Shown: positions 24,066 through 36,399, counted from the first letter of the stretch. The stretch is 64,000 nucleotides of DNA from Sodiomyces alkalinus F11 (GCF_003711515.1 NW_021167080.1:587990-651989); one strand, 5' to 3'. Notes: generated by a model not told the origin, from the letters alone. Program-made: numbers and translations.

Positions 24066-24419
24066 TATCAGGTGCCTATAGCAGTGGTCATAATAGGTCC
24101 CCAGTATAAACCCACAGGGGTCCAGGCGTGCCTAGTCTAAGACCGCTCGAGGCATAAACGAAGCAGTTATTATACTAGTAAACTGAATAGTCCCTCGAAG
24201 TAAATAAGGCAGCCCTCGAGGAAGTACATAAAGCAGTCCTGGACGAGTAACGGAGCGTAGTCTTAAGAAGCGGAGGAGCCTCCCCTTAGAAGAGGGAGGC
24301 TAGCAATTAATCTAATTCTTTAGATACCCCTATACTTTCCCTATCGTAGTCCTATTATAATCCTACCTAGTTCCTTAATTAACCCCACCTTTTTACTCTT
24401 TACGACTACCTATTTAATA
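24066..24419 (+). repeat. gypsy-3 5' LTR
   Basis: 354 bp, starts TATCAGGTGCC (TG to TA by RIP) and ends CTATTTAATA. It is followed by TTTTAATCGCTTTACC, shared at the same place in gypsy-4 and, in part, in gypsy-5, which marks the primer-binding region. Confidence 0.9.
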
Positions 24420-24473
24420 TTTTAATCGCTTTACCCTCTAAGGGCGCGAAGACTATTAAGGAGAGTCACTAAC

Positions 24474-27400
24474 ACATCTAACTATTACGAAATAAACGAT
24501 CCTACCTTCGATTTTGATAAGGCTACGAGTTAGTTTAAGCGGTAGCTCCGCGATAATAAGACCGCCTTTATAGAAGACGCCTATAACCCCGCCGATAAGA
24601 AATATAATAGGAATACGCCGGGAACTAACACGGCTCCCGTATCTACCACCGCACTAGCACCTATCCCTGCCCCTATACCTACTCCTATCCCTATCACCGG
24701 CACTACCTCTACCACTATTTCTGCCTTTACCCCTATCGCTACCCCCGTTCCTTAGACCACGATTATAATATGACTAGCGTATAATCCTAACCTACCCCGT
24801 ATATAAACGTTAACCTAGCCACGCTAACGGAGGAATAACTAGACGAACGCGTTAAGTGGATAGAGGTATAGAACCACTATAAGCGTAAGCTCGCTTATCT
24901 CTCTAAGCTTAAGGCGGATACGATTACCGTCGCTGCCGCCGCTATTAATCCTAACCCGGCCGATATTACCTACCGCCGTATAGCTAAGCCACGGTATTAT
25001 ATTATCGTAACTCTAATAGGATCCTAGTATACCTATAACGTGTCCACGATAATATCTATAAAAGGATCCGCCCCCTAGGCGAAGTTTAATTTCCCCTTAC
25101 CTAAATAGGATGGCGTATCCTAGGCTAAGTATCGCACGTTTATCTAGGAGACGAATCAGCTATTTAACCTAGATTCTTAGTCCTTCCCTATAGACGCTAC
25201 GAAGAACTACTTCGTTATATTATACCTCCCCTACCACCTTAAGGAACGCTAGCAGGCTATACTACGGTATAAGTATAATAGCGACTCTAATAGGGTTACC
25301 TACGCCGCCCTATAGGCCTAGCTATCCTATTAGGTTAACGATAATAATACCCACTTAAGAGAAGTAGCGGTATAGATCCAGAGCGAGTCTATCTCGTCCT
25401 AGAGAGAGGGCGAGTCCTACGCTAAGTTTATATAACGGTCGGAAGCCCTAGAGTCGGAACTACTAGGCGAGCTCCCGGACTAGTAGAGAATTTAGATAGT
25501 GCTAATAAGGGTCCTCCCGCCTATCCGGGACTATATAGTATCTATAGGGGTTCTTAAGGACTACTAGAACCTGGCCCTGGCCTACCGTAGGGCAGAGGCC
25601 CTAACTATTACCGATAGCCTGGCTATCGCTCGGATAGACTTTTACTTCACTACCTAATAACGTCCTTTCCGCTCGCGTGCCTATAGTTATAATCCCCACG
25701 CTCCGGCCACCTACGGTTCTACTAGTATCTCTATATCTACCCCTACGTCTACTCCTACGTCTATACTAGCCTTTACTCCTAGCTACCCTATACACCCTAG
25801 ACCGTTATCGTACCTCGATTCTATTACTTACTATAACTATAACTAAAAGGGGCACTATGCTACTACGTGCCTTAGCTCCTATACCGAGCGATACTTAAGT
25901 AATAGTAACCCAAATACCTAACTAGTATCCACCTCTCGCCCCACGGTCGGCCGTGTTACGGGTAAGGTGCCCTAAGAATAATACCCGTCTTAAATAACCC
26001 CCTCTACTACTACTATACTAATAAAGACACGTGTATCCCTTTACTAGGGTAAGAAATAGGTATAGACGTCGGCTCTCCTTAACGGAGGCGCCGATATTAA
26101 TATTTTGGATCGGTCCTTTCTAGGACCTAATTAGGTTCCTAAGGGGTCCCGGGTCCCGGTATCCTGGATTACAGAAAGATATATAAAGGCCACTACTCTT
26201 AGGTCTACCTATAGAATTATTATCGTAACTGTCTATTAGGATCGGAAAAAAGTATAGCGCGCCGAATTCCACGTTATAGACCTTAATCCTAGGGCGTAAA
26301 GATTATCTTAGGGAGGCTATAGCTTATAGCTATTAACCCTAATATTAATTAGTAATATAGTATATAGACTGATACCTTGACTTACGTAGAGCTTAGTATA
26401 GTTATATCTCTAAGAGAGCTATATAGGGTAGTTAGATAAGCTAAGTCTATCCTTACTCTAACCTATATAGGTTTTACGCGGGGCCTACGTATCGGCTATA
26501 TCGGCCTAGCAGAAACCCCTTTAGTAGGATATAGAGATAAATTCTAAGAAGGCGGGGCCTACCCTAGCCTAGACGGGGACTTAGTAGCTACCCCCGTACT
26601 GCCGGAATAGTATTAAGATTTCGCTAATATCTTTAATATCGATAATACCGGGCGGCTACCGACGTACTAGTAGTGGGACTATGTTATTAAGATCGAGGAA
26701 GAGAAGAAGCCTCCTTATAGTCCTATTTATCCCCTCGCCGCTTAGGGATTTGAAATACTACGTTAATACCTATAGGACGCCGTGGCGAAGGGGTAGAGTA
26801 GACCGTCTACTAGCCCGGCCGGCGCCCCTATTCTATTTATCCCTAAGAAGGGTGGTAAGCTACGCCTCTATATTAATTATAAAGGGCTGAACAAGGTGAC
26901 TATTAAGGATCGCACTCTACTACCCCTTATCCACGAGATCTTGGATCGTTTGTCTTCAGCGTAGTACTATATTAAGCTAGATCTTAAGGACGTACTACCT
27001 GTTTTATCTACGGGTAGGTAATAAATAGAAGACGGCGTTCCGCACGAAATACGGCTATTACGAATACCTTATTATACCGTTCGGTCTTACTAATACGCTA
27101 GCGAGCTTCTAACGCTATGTTAATTAAGCGTTAACGGGTCTTATCTGCACTATCTATATAGTCTACCTCGATAATATTCTTATCTATAGTAAAGACTTAG
27201 CTACCCACCGCGTACACGTCCGTAAGGTCCTTACTAGGCTTAGGTAGTAGTCCCTATATACTAACCCCGATAAGTATAAGTGTAAGGCTAAAGACGTGGA
27301 ATTCCTCGGTTTTATCTATAGTCTAGATAGAGTACGTATAGACCTATCCTGCGTTGAGGCTATCCGCGACTAGGAGCTTCCTAATAGTATTAAGAAGATA

Positions 27401-29811
27401 CAGGTCTTCCTAGGCTTTACGGGTTTTTATAGGCGTTTTGTTAAGAACTTAACTAAGGCGGCCGCCCACCTTATAGACTATCTTAAAGGGGGCTATATAG
27501 GGGGCCCTACTAAGGGGTATACCGGGGTCCTCCTGCTTTCCTAGTAGGCCTAGGCTATATTCGAGGAAATAAAGCTACTATCTTAGAAAGCGCTAGTTTT
27601 AAGGTATTTTAATCCTACTCTGACGATACGTATTAAGCTAAACGCTTTTACTTTTACTATTAGTGCTATTATTAGTTAGCTCGAGAATAGGCTATAAAGA
27701 CCTATCGCTTTTATATCCCGTAAGCTTTATAACGCTAAGCTTAATTATAGCACGCCCGATTGTGAGCTTATAGCTATTATCGAGTCTTTTTGGATATAGC
27801 GTTACTATATAGCTTATAGTTAGAGCCCTGTTATTATTCTAATAGACTACCTAAACTATTGCTACCTATTAGATAAGCCGAAGCTTAAGGGGTAGCACGC
27901 ACGGTGGCTTAAGGAGCTCGCCCTATTTGACTTTAAGATTCGGTACCGCCCGGGGACGTTAAACCCTATAGATAGATTATCAAGGAAGCCCTAATATATG
28001 TCCTATAAGCGCGCCCTGGTTACTAACCGGGCTAAGGCGGTAGAGTCTTTTGTAAAGTGTTTTATTATAGGCTATATCAGGAACCAGGGTAGTTCCCGTA
28101 ATAGCCCCGGTTATAATTTTCCCGCTCCTCTTATCTTACCAAAGGTAGTCGAGACGTAAGCGGATAACCCTTTTTTAGAGCCCACTCCTCCTATCTTAGT
28201 AGTAAAGACGTAAGCAGATAACCTTTTTTTAGAGTCCTTTTCGAAGCGTTCTGCCTTAGGCCTATATAGGACCTAGTATAGTACCCGCGCTATTCCCGCT
28301 CTTAACTCTCCCTTACCGGAAAAGATGGTAGAGGCGTAAATGGATAACCTTCCTATCTTAGAGTCTTTTTCGAGGTAATTTATTTTAGGCCTTATCGGGA
28401 ATTAGCGTGGGTCTTATAGTGCCCCTAAGTCTAACCCTGTTTTTCCCACTCTTAATTCCCCTACCTTGCTAGAAGAGGTGGTAGAGGCATAAGCGGATAA
28501 CCCTTTTTATACCCGATAGCGTGAAGCCTACGTGATAATACTATATACGGACATTAGTTTAGGAGTAGTAGTATCATGTATTTTAAGAATCGCGTTTTTA
28601 TACTAGACTACTCTGGCCTCCGAGAGAAGGTTCTATAGTGTTTCTATAATAGACCTAGCGTGGGCCACTATAGGGTTATAAGGACTATTAAGAGGATTTC
28701 GGACTTTTACTTCTAGGATTATTTACCTAGGGATATCCGGTAGTTTATACCCACCTATACTATGTGTTAATAAACTAAGCCACGGTATTATAAGCCATAT
28801 AGCGAGCTGGCGAGTCTTTTAGTGCCTTAGTGCCCCTTTATAGAGATATCTATTAACTTTATTATAGAACTGCCGCCGGTTTATAGCCTAGGCCATAAAT
28901 AGGATACTATCCTTATAGTGGTGTGCCGCCTAATAAAGTACTCGATTTATATCCCTTCGAGTAGTAGTCTAATAGTAGAAGGGTTAGCTAAGTCCCTGTG
29001 GTACTATGTTTTCCGTATGCTTAGTTAGTCTAACGGTATTAAATTAGACCGAGGCTTATTATTTATAAGTCGTTCTTGGGTAACCTTATATGAGTGCCTC
29101 GGTATAGTATAACGCTTATCTATAGCGTAGTACCCGTAAACTGACGGATAGACAGAGCGGTAGAACTAGAACCTCGAGTATTACCTGTGTATATTCTATT
29201 CGTAGGAATAGGATAACTGGGTTAACTGACTGCTGTTAGCAGAATTCATCTATTAATATAGCGTAGTATTCTGCGATACGTTATACCCTATCCGATGCGT
29301 TAATGGGTTATAACCCCCGAGGCCCTAATAAAGTATAGCTCCTAAGGGTAGGTAAGGTCCGCGCCGCTAAAGTAGAGCGTCGTGCGGAGCACCTTATAGC
29401 CTAGCGCTATTTTATTTCGGATCTTATTAAGAGGGCATAGGCCTCCTACGAACGGTATGATAATAACGGCTATGCCTAGCGCTCCTTTAAAGTGAATAAG
29501 TATATCTTATTATCCATAAAGAATATCCGATAGAAGAGACCCTTAAAAAAGCTTAGCGATAAGTTTATTAGTCCGTATAAGGTAACTAAGGTTATCGTTA
29601 CGTATAGCCTGGATTACTAGTTAGTATTACCTAAAGGTATAAGGATTTATAACGTTTTCCCTGTCTCCCTGCTAGAGCTATAGAGGTCCCGCGCTAGTAC
29701 CTAGTTAAATAGGCCGGCTATAGCGATAAAGAGAATACCTAGGAGCTAAAGCAGAATATTCCTAACGAACTCGTCGACGCTTACTTTAAGACGAGGCTGT
29801 CGGGGCACTAA
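24474..29811 (+). pseudogene. gypsy-3 gag-pol
   Basis: RIPed polyprotein. Start inferred at 24474 by comparison with gypsy-4 (SNYYEINDPTFDFD N-terminus). A Pro/Thr-rich linker lies at about 24630-24760. The capsid-type gag block is at about 25100-25660. A zinc knuckle at 25825-25872 reads YYNYN*KGHYATTC (first two Cys changed to Tyr). The protease motif NGGADINILDRSFL is at 26083-26125. RT about 26850-27330 includes [19 protein letters not shown] and active site YLDN at 27164-27175 (YLDD in gypsy-4). RNase H is at about 27590-28000. Integrase about 28560-29500 includes a TDG*TERQN block near 29140-29160. Ends about 29811 (SGH then stop). No chromodomain was seen, unlike gypsy-1/2. Confidence 0.9.
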
Positions 29812-29949
29812 ACGGGTTCCTATACTATTCCTATAGAAGACCTCATAGACACGATATAAGGGCGTTATTCTATCCTCCCCCCTCTTTACGGATAATAAGA
29901 CTTACTACGAACTAAATAGGTTTATACACTATCCCCGTAGGGGACCTAA

Positions 29950-30060
29950 TAGAGATAAGGGTCCACGTATCGGCTATATTAACTAAGAAAACCCTTTAGT
30001 AGAATATAGAGATAAATTCTTAGGCAGGGACCCCCCCTTAACCTAGACGGGGACTGTATA
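29950..30060 (+). repeat. Internal repeat of the protease-RT junction (gypsy-3)
   Basis: About 110 bp downstream of pol that resemble 26480-26590 in the same orientation. Shared blocks are CGTATCGGCTATAT, TATAGAGATAAATTCT and CTAGACGGGGACT. The same pair exists in gypsy-4 (36400-36520 and 40060-40170), so the duplication predates both insertions. Meaning unknown. Confidence 0.75.
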
Positions 30061-30425
30061 GGCGTTGTCGCCTCGGTTACTGTTCTTTCTTTAAAGCGTT
30101 CTGCTCTTAACCTTTATTCTTCCTTTACAGCGTTCTGCTCTTAATCTCTGTCTTTCTTCATTAGACTTAACGCCCCGGCCGTAGCTCCCGTTCCTTATCC
30201 TTTAGTATAATAGCTTATCGCCTCGACTCTACTCTTCCCACTACTCTTCTCTTAATTGACCGTTATAATAGGACACGATTATATTATAACGAAAGTATAG
30301 TTAGGACTATTAGGGTTATAATAGGAATACCCTAAAGCTGGTTAAAAAGAAAGGAAAAACCTAACCTAAAGGCTAGTAAAAAACCTGAAAAAGAAATAAC
30401 CGTTTCCTCTATATATACTATCCTA
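30061..30425 (+). other. Non-coding stretch between internal repeat and antisense gene
   Basis: Contains two copies of a TTTAAAGCGTTCTGCTCTTAA-like motif near 30090-30150 (one as TTTACAGCGTTCTGCTC). No protein frame recognised. Confidence 0.4.
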
Positions 30426-31909
30426 TTACGCCCCTAAAAGGACGTCCTTAAACCCCACCAACTCTAAAGGGGTAGGCTCCCGCCTAGCCACCTCGTTACT
30501 ATTATCCTCTATATATACCTGGCTCTGCCCCGTGGTAGTAGCCGCTATTCCCCCCTCTTACCCACTACCCGTGGATAGTATCAAAGGCCGAAAAGACAGA
30601 GGCGTTTTCGCCTTCTACTTTTTCTTCTTCTTCCCTGATAAAGAAGTTAAGGGCGTTAAAGCCTTCTTCCCCTTACCCTTCTTCACTAATAAGGTCGGCA
30701 CTATGTGATTATTATCGGGTATTTCGTAAGGGTCCGGGGGGGCCTGGGGACTTTACGGTACGAAGCCTTAAGGTTACGTAATATTACCACCGTCGCTAAA
30801 TATATTATTACCTATAAAGCTAACCCCCGCGGGGGCTAAGGTAGACCTTAAGGGTATAGGTATACTATCTTCCGTGGCCTAAGCCTGGGCTAGGTTAAGG
30901 GTAGCTATCTACTCGAAAGCAGCGGCTATATATTCTTAGGCCGTGAGGTCGCGCTAGTATAACGCTAGCCGTTATTACTCGATATTAAGCCGCTACTACT
31001 CGACGGTAAGACGCTATTACTATAGCCCGACGAATTATTTAAAGAGCGCCTCTATACTATTAAGCCTCTTATAGATATCTTCCGCCGTTTTCTAGTAGGC
31101 GTCGGTAACTTCCTTAGCTTAACGCCGAGTAACTATAGCTTCCTCGGTAAATAACCGGTTAACCTTTAGCGTTACTTAACCTAGAGCCTCTTTAAAGATA
31201 ACCTGGCATCGAACTACTATAGCCTAATATCGATAGTATATAGGATTAGTAAGGGTACTATATAGGATTAATAAGGGGACACGGTTAGTAATACTTACGC
31301 GATAACTTCTATTTAGACTACCCTTATCGATAGTAATAACTAAAACCTTTTATAGCTACTTAGTAGCGTTTTTACCAGCGATAGGAAGCTATTATACGTA
31401 TTAGACTAATAAGACTACGGAGGAGTCTATAAAGAAAGGGGCTATAAGAATAATAATAAAGATATCTAACTTGCTAAGTGGTGTTTAAGACTATTATTCT
31501 TCGAGTAGTAGTGGTATTTATTAGTACGCTAACCGTTATTAGCGTGTCGGTAGGTCACGGCCTTAATAATATGCGTTTTCTCTTTAAAATTAATCGCTAC
31601 TAACTTACCCGTATAACGTATATGGGGGACCTTCAGATCCCCGCCTATACCGATATCCACTACCCTCTAACGTGGAGTAACCGATAGCGTAGTAGTCGAT
31701 ATTAAAGGCGTAGCCGTAGTTAAAGCAGGAGGCTTTAGCGTAGCTAGAGCGATAACCTACGATAAGACAGGCTATATAACTAACTACGGGGTAGACTACT
31801 TAGCGGTCTATAAGGTCGATACTATAGCCGTAGTCTTAAGCCTCTTAGAGGCTCGCGTTATACTTATAGGAGTAGCCGCGCGTTTCTTACTATCTTCCTA
31901 AGAAGGTAT
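30426..31909 (-). pseudogene. gypsy-3 antisense accessory gene, three exons, RIPed
   Basis: Counterpart of the better-preserved copy at 34569-36037. The start codon is ATA (from ATG) at 31909-31907. Exon 1 includes TPISITRASKRLKTT-type basic sequence. The first donor reads GCAAGT here against GTAAGT in gypsy-4. The second donor and branch region GTAAGTATTACTAAC are identical in both copies. The last exon holds a Glu/Gln/Lys-rich stretch predicted as coiled coil (EEAIVTRR*AKEVTDAY) and ends at 30426. It lies wholly between pol and the 3' LTR, opposite to gag-pol. I do not recognise the protein; the description rests on comparing the two copies. Confidence 0.7.
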
Positions 31910-32584
31910 AATAACTATACTATATCGCGTGGTTAGCTAGTATTATAGACTAAAGACGTGGAAGCACTTATAAGATAGTAGTTAGTTATTTAATTAATAG
32001 AAACTATAAGTTATTAGTACACGATATCGTGGATTAGGTAAGGATTTATAGTCGTAGTATAATCGAACATTAGGTATAGAGGAGGAAGAAAAGAATAGGA
32101 AAAGGGAATAATAGCAGGTTACGAGATATCCCTAATAGTAGTTATATAGGCACTTATTTTTAGTATAAAGAAGGAAGCTACGAAATTTACGGAAGGAGTA
32201 ATATTAGGCCCTATGTGATATTAGTTTCGGGAGTCTTTATATAGATAGATTAAAGAGATATATCGCTTAGAAGAATAAAGGGATAGATTAGAAGACTTAG
32301 GGAGGAATTAGCCTAGAATCTACTAGGGGCCCGGGTAGGATATTAGCTTTAGTAGTTTTAGTTAATAGAATACAGGGAGGGGGTACGTACCCGGGTTTGA
32401 GCTATAGCCGAAGAGGCTCTATATAGGAACTAGGTAGGTACCTATCAGTGTCCTATCGTGGAAGGCTTTAGTTCGGAGTATCGGGGGATTTAGGGACGGA
32501 CTCGGAGACCGGGTTTCGGAGGAGCCGAGAGGCTAGCACGGATCGGCCGCTCCTAAAGATAGGAGTATCCGGGGGAGGTCGCTA
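31910..32584 (+). other. gypsy-3 3' non-coding region
   Basis: Region between the antisense gene start and the 3' LTR. It holds purine-rich stretches (AGGAGGAAGAAAAGAATAGG near 32080, ACAGGGAGGGGGTACG near 32372) and would contain the antisense promoter and the polypurine tract. The corresponding gypsy-4 segment is 33908-34568. Confidence 0.5.
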
Positions 32585-32939
32585 TATTAGGTGCCTATAG
32601 CAGTGGTTATAATAGATCCCTAGTATAAACCTATAGGGGTCTAGGCGTGCCTAGTCTAAGACCACTTAAAGCATAGATAAAGCAGTCATTATACTAGTAA
32701 ACAGAATAGTCCCTCGAAGCAAATAAGGCAGCCCTCAAGGAAATAAATAAAGTAGTCTTCGAGGAGTAGCGGAGTATAGTCTTAAGGAGCGGAGGAGCCT
32801 CCCCTTAGAAGAGGGAGGCCGGCGATTAGTCTAATTCTTTAGCTACCCCTATACCTTCCTTATTATAATCCTATCGTGATCCTACCTGGTTCCTTACTTA
32901 ACCGTACGTTTTTACTCTTTACGACTACCTACTTGAATA
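32585..32939 (+). repeat. gypsy-3 3' LTR
   Basis: Begins TATTAGGTGCC and ends ACTTGAATA; followed by the GTAGA duplication at 32940-32944. Confidence 0.9.
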
Positions 32940-33554
32940 GTAGATAAGTCCGATATCGTTAATATAGAAGAATAGGAGTAAACTATCACGGAGTATAATA
33001 TAGGGGTTATTAAGGATAGCCGTGACTCCTATCTTCTATAGCGTAGCGCTAAATTCCTTTTACTATAGTAATAACGATACCCTTAAACCGAAGAGGGCTT
33101 TCCGTAATAGCAGGACCTTACCTAGCACTTCGTAGTCTTATAGTATCTTTATAAACACTTCCTCTTTAAGACTAGTATTAACGAACACGTTAATAGCGTT
33201 GAACTACCTTATCTCTAGGTTAAATCAGGCGGTGATAGCTATTAGTATACGGAAGGACAACGAGACTAATATAGCGGTGTAGTTATCCTTAATTTCTTAC
33301 CGTTTTTTTAAATCCCCCTATACTATAAGGCATGCCTTATATTTAAGGAGGGTGCCCTCCTTATTGAACTTATAGGTATATACCTATCTATAGGCGAGGA
33401 ATTATTACTTAGTAGCCTAATCACTACCTACCTTCTAATAATAGCCTATCTATTAGTAGCCTTTAAGGTATTTCCCCTCGGCCTATAACTACCGCTCCCG
33501 TAACGGGTAGAGGTGTATATCGCGGTAGTGGTTTAGCGGGGGCGGGAGATCCTT
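32940..33554 (-). pseudogene. copia-4 fragment 2: reverse transcriptase
   Basis: Continuation of copia-4 between the two gypsy insertions. The RT active site reads FYINDI at 32951-32968 (YVDD family). The remaining 600 bp are RT N-terminal sequence on the minus strand with RIP stops. Bounded by GTAGA (32940-32944) and TCCTT (33550-33554), the duplications of gypsy-3 and gypsy-4. Confidence 0.8.
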
Positions 33555-33907
33555 TATTAAATAGGTAGTCGTAAAGAGTGAAAAGGTAGGGTTAAGTAAG
33601 AAACCAGGTAGGATTATAATAGGATTATAATAGGAAAGTGTAGGGGTAGCTAAAGAGTTAGATTAATTGCTGGCCTCCCTCTTCTAAGGGGAGGCTCCTC
33701 CGCTCCTTAAGACTATACTTCGCTACTCCTCGAGGACTACTTTATTTACTTCCTCGAGGGCTGCCTTATTTACTTCGAGGGATTATTCTATTTACTAGTA
33801 TAATAACTACTTTATTTATACCTCGAGGGGTCTTAGACTAAGCACGCCTGGACCCTTATAGGTTTATACTAGGGACCTATCATAACTACTACTATAAGCA
33901 CCTGATA
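33555..33907 (-). repeat. gypsy-4 3' LTR
   Basis: Plus-strand start TATTAAATAGGTAG and end GGC/AGCACCTGATA, the reverse complement of the gypsy-3 LTR. Confidence 0.9.
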
Positions 33908-34970
33908 TAGCTACCTTCCCCGGATACTCCTGTCCTTAGGAGCGCCCGATCCGTGCTGGCCTCCCGGCTCCTCTAAAACCCAGTGCCCGAATCCGTCCCT
34001 AAGTCCCCCGGTGCCCCGAACCAGAGTCCTCTATAACGGGACCCTGATAGGTCCCTGCCTGGTTCCTATATAGAGCCTCTTAGGCCGTGGCTCTAACTCG
34101 GGTGCGTACTCCCTCTCTTTATTCTATTAATAAAACTACTAAAGCTAATACCCTACCCAGGACCCCGATAGGTTCCCGGCCGATTCCTCTACTAGCCCCC
34201 TAGTATATCCCTTTATCCTTCTAGGCCATCCCTTTAATTTATCTATAAAGACTCCTAGAGCCGGTATTATATAGGGTCCGTTATTACTCCTTCCGTGGAT
34301 TCGTAGCTTCCTTCTTTATACTAAAAATAGGTGCCTATATAACTACTTTTTAGGGATATCTCGTAACCTACCGTTATTCCCTTTTACTATTCTTCTCTTC
34401 CTCTCCTATACTTAAATTTCCGATTATACTATTCTTCGTGAGTTTTTCCCTAATCTAAGATACTATATACTAACGATTTATAATCTTAAATAGGTAAATA
34501 ACTACTATCTTATACGTAGTTCCTACACGCCTTTAGTCTATAATACTAGCTAACCACGCGTAGTTATTATGTCTTCCTAAGAAAATAATAATAATAAACG
34601 CGCCGCTACTCCTACGAGTATAACGCGGGCCTCTAAGAGGCTTAAGACCACGGCTACGGTATTGACCTCGTAGTCCGCTAGGTAGTTAGCCCCGTAGCTA
34701 GCTACGCTAGAGCCTCTTGCTCCTACTACGGCTACGCCTTTAATATCGACTACTACGCCGTTAGTCGCTCTACGCTAGAGGGTAATAGATATCGGTATAG
34801 GCGGGGATCTAAGGGCCCCCTGTATAGGTTATACAGGTAAGTTAGTAGCGATTAACTTTAAGGAAAAAACGTATACTATTAAGGCCGTAACGTGCCGCTA
34901 TATCGATAATAGTCGGCGGACGAATAAGTGCTATTATTACTCTAAGCATAATAGCCTTAAATACCGCGTG

Positions 34971-35095
34971 GTAAGTTATATATCCTTATCGTCGTCCCGA
35001 TATATCTTTATTCCCCTTTATACCTCTTTATTATCCTTATAGCTCCTCCCTTTATAGTCTACTCCATAGTCTAGTTAGTCTAATATATATAATAG
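34971..35095 (+). other. Predicted intron 1 of the antisense gene
   Basis: Donor GTAAGT, acceptor region TATAATAG with a possible branch site GTCTAAT about 15 bases upstream; length 125 bp; phase 0 on both sides. Confidence 0.6.
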
Positions 35096-35185
35096 CTTCC
35101 TATTACCGGTAAGAATATTACCGAGTAGCTATAGAAGGTTTTAGTTATCGCTATTAACAAAGGTAGCCTAAATAAGAGTCGCCGT

Positions 35186-35254
35186 GTAAGTATTACTAAC
35201 TATATCCCTTTATTACCCCTATATAGTACCTTTACTAATCCTTTATAGTACTAG
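35186..35254 (+). other. Predicted intron 2 of the antisense gene
   Basis: Donor GTAAGT, possible branch sites TACTAAC (near donor) and TACTAATC, acceptor TACTAG; 69 bp, a usual fungal intron size. The donor block is identical in gypsy-3. Confidence 0.65.
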
Positions 35255-36399
35255 GCTATAGTAGTTCGATACTAGGTTATCCTTAGAGAGGCTCTGGGTT
35301 AAGCAATACTAGAGGTTAACCGGTCGTTTACCGAGGAAGCTATAGCTACTCGGCGTTAAGCTAAGGAAGTTATTAACGCCTGCTAAAAAACGGCGGAAAA
35401 TATCCACGAGAGGCTTAATAGTATAGAGTCGATCCTTAAGTAATTCGTCGGGCTATAGTAGTAGCGTCTAGCCGTCGAGCAGAAACGCCTTAATATTAAA
35501 TAATAACGGGTTATATTACACGAGCGCGACCTCGCGGCCTAGGAGCGGACGGCTACTACTTTCGAGTAGATAGCCGCTCTTAACCTGGCTTAGGCTTAGG
35601 GAGACCTGCTTATACCCTCGGGGCCTGCCTTAGCCCCCGCGGGGGTTAACTTTATAGGTAATAATATATTTAGTGATAGTAGCCCTGCGTAGCCTTATGG
35701 CTTTATGCCGTAAGGTCCCTAGGGTCCCCCGGATCCTTACGAAATACCCGATAATAATGATATAGTGCCGACCTTATTAGTAAAGAAGGGTAAGGGGAAG
35801 AAGGCTTTAACGCCCTTAACTCCTTTATTAGGGAAGAAGAAGAAGAAGTAGTAGGCGAAGACGCTGCTATCTTTTTATCCTTTAACGCTATCCGCGGGTA
35901 GTGGGTAAGAGGGGGTAACGGCTATTACCGCGGGGCAGAGCCAGGTATATATAGAGGATAATAAGGCGGTTAGGCGCGAGCCTACCCCTCTAGATAACGA
36001 GTTAGTAGGGTTTAAGGACGCCCTAAAGGGGCCGTGATAGTATATATAGAGGAATAGTTTTTTTTTTCAGGTTTTTTACTAGCCTTCGGGTTAGGTTTTT
36101 TCCTTTTTTTCTTTTTGAACTAGCTTTAGGGTATTCCTATTATAACCCTAACAGTCCTAACTATACTTCTATTATAATATAATCGTATCTCTATTATAAC
36201 GGTTAATCGGGGGGGGAAAGTAGAGCTTAAGGCGATAAGCTGTTATGCTAGAAGAATAGGAACGGGGATTAGGGCGTTATGCCCGGAAAAAGGAATAGAG
36301 GTCGGAAACAGAACGCTGAAAAAGGAAGGGCAGAGGTTAAGAGCAGAACGCGTAAAAAGAAGAAGAAAATAGTAAACGAGGCGATAACGCCCCTATAGT

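Larger units (their letters stand above)
24066..32939 (+). mobile_element. gypsy-3: complete Ty3/gypsy element, RIPed
   Basis: 8.9 kb with LTRs at 24066-24419 and 32585-32939 and a perfect 5-bp duplication GTAGA. Order: gag, protease, RT, RNase H and integrase on the plus strand; a 110-bp internal repeat; an antisense three-exon gene; the 3' LTR. Inserted in the RT region of copia-4. Gypsy-4 is a second copy of the same family in the opposite orientation, 0.6 kb away. Confidence 0.92.
34569..36037 (+). pseudogene. gypsy-4 antisense accessory gene, three exons
   Basis: Opposite strand to gypsy-4 gag-pol, between pol and the 3' LTR. ATG at 34569. Exon 1 34569-34970 (134 codons): Asn-rich start, basic RASKRLKTT (possible nuclear signal), LVAINFKEKTYTIKAVTC, then RRTNKCYYYSKHN with Cys/Tyr spacing that suggests a small zinc cluster. 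Intron 1 34971-35095 (GTAAGT...TAG). Exon 2 35096-35185 (30 codons, LPITGKNITE). Intron 2 35186-35254 (GTAAGTATTACTAAC...TAG). Exon 3 35255-36037 (about 260 codons): Gln/Glu-rich likely coiled coil (KRLNIKQQRVILHERDL), Pro-rich middle, Lys-rich KKGKGKKALTPL and KKKKK, and a charged end. All junctions are phase 0. Stops are TAA/TAG in Gln-like positions. Exon phases, donors and the second copy support a real gene; function unknown. Confidence 0.75.
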
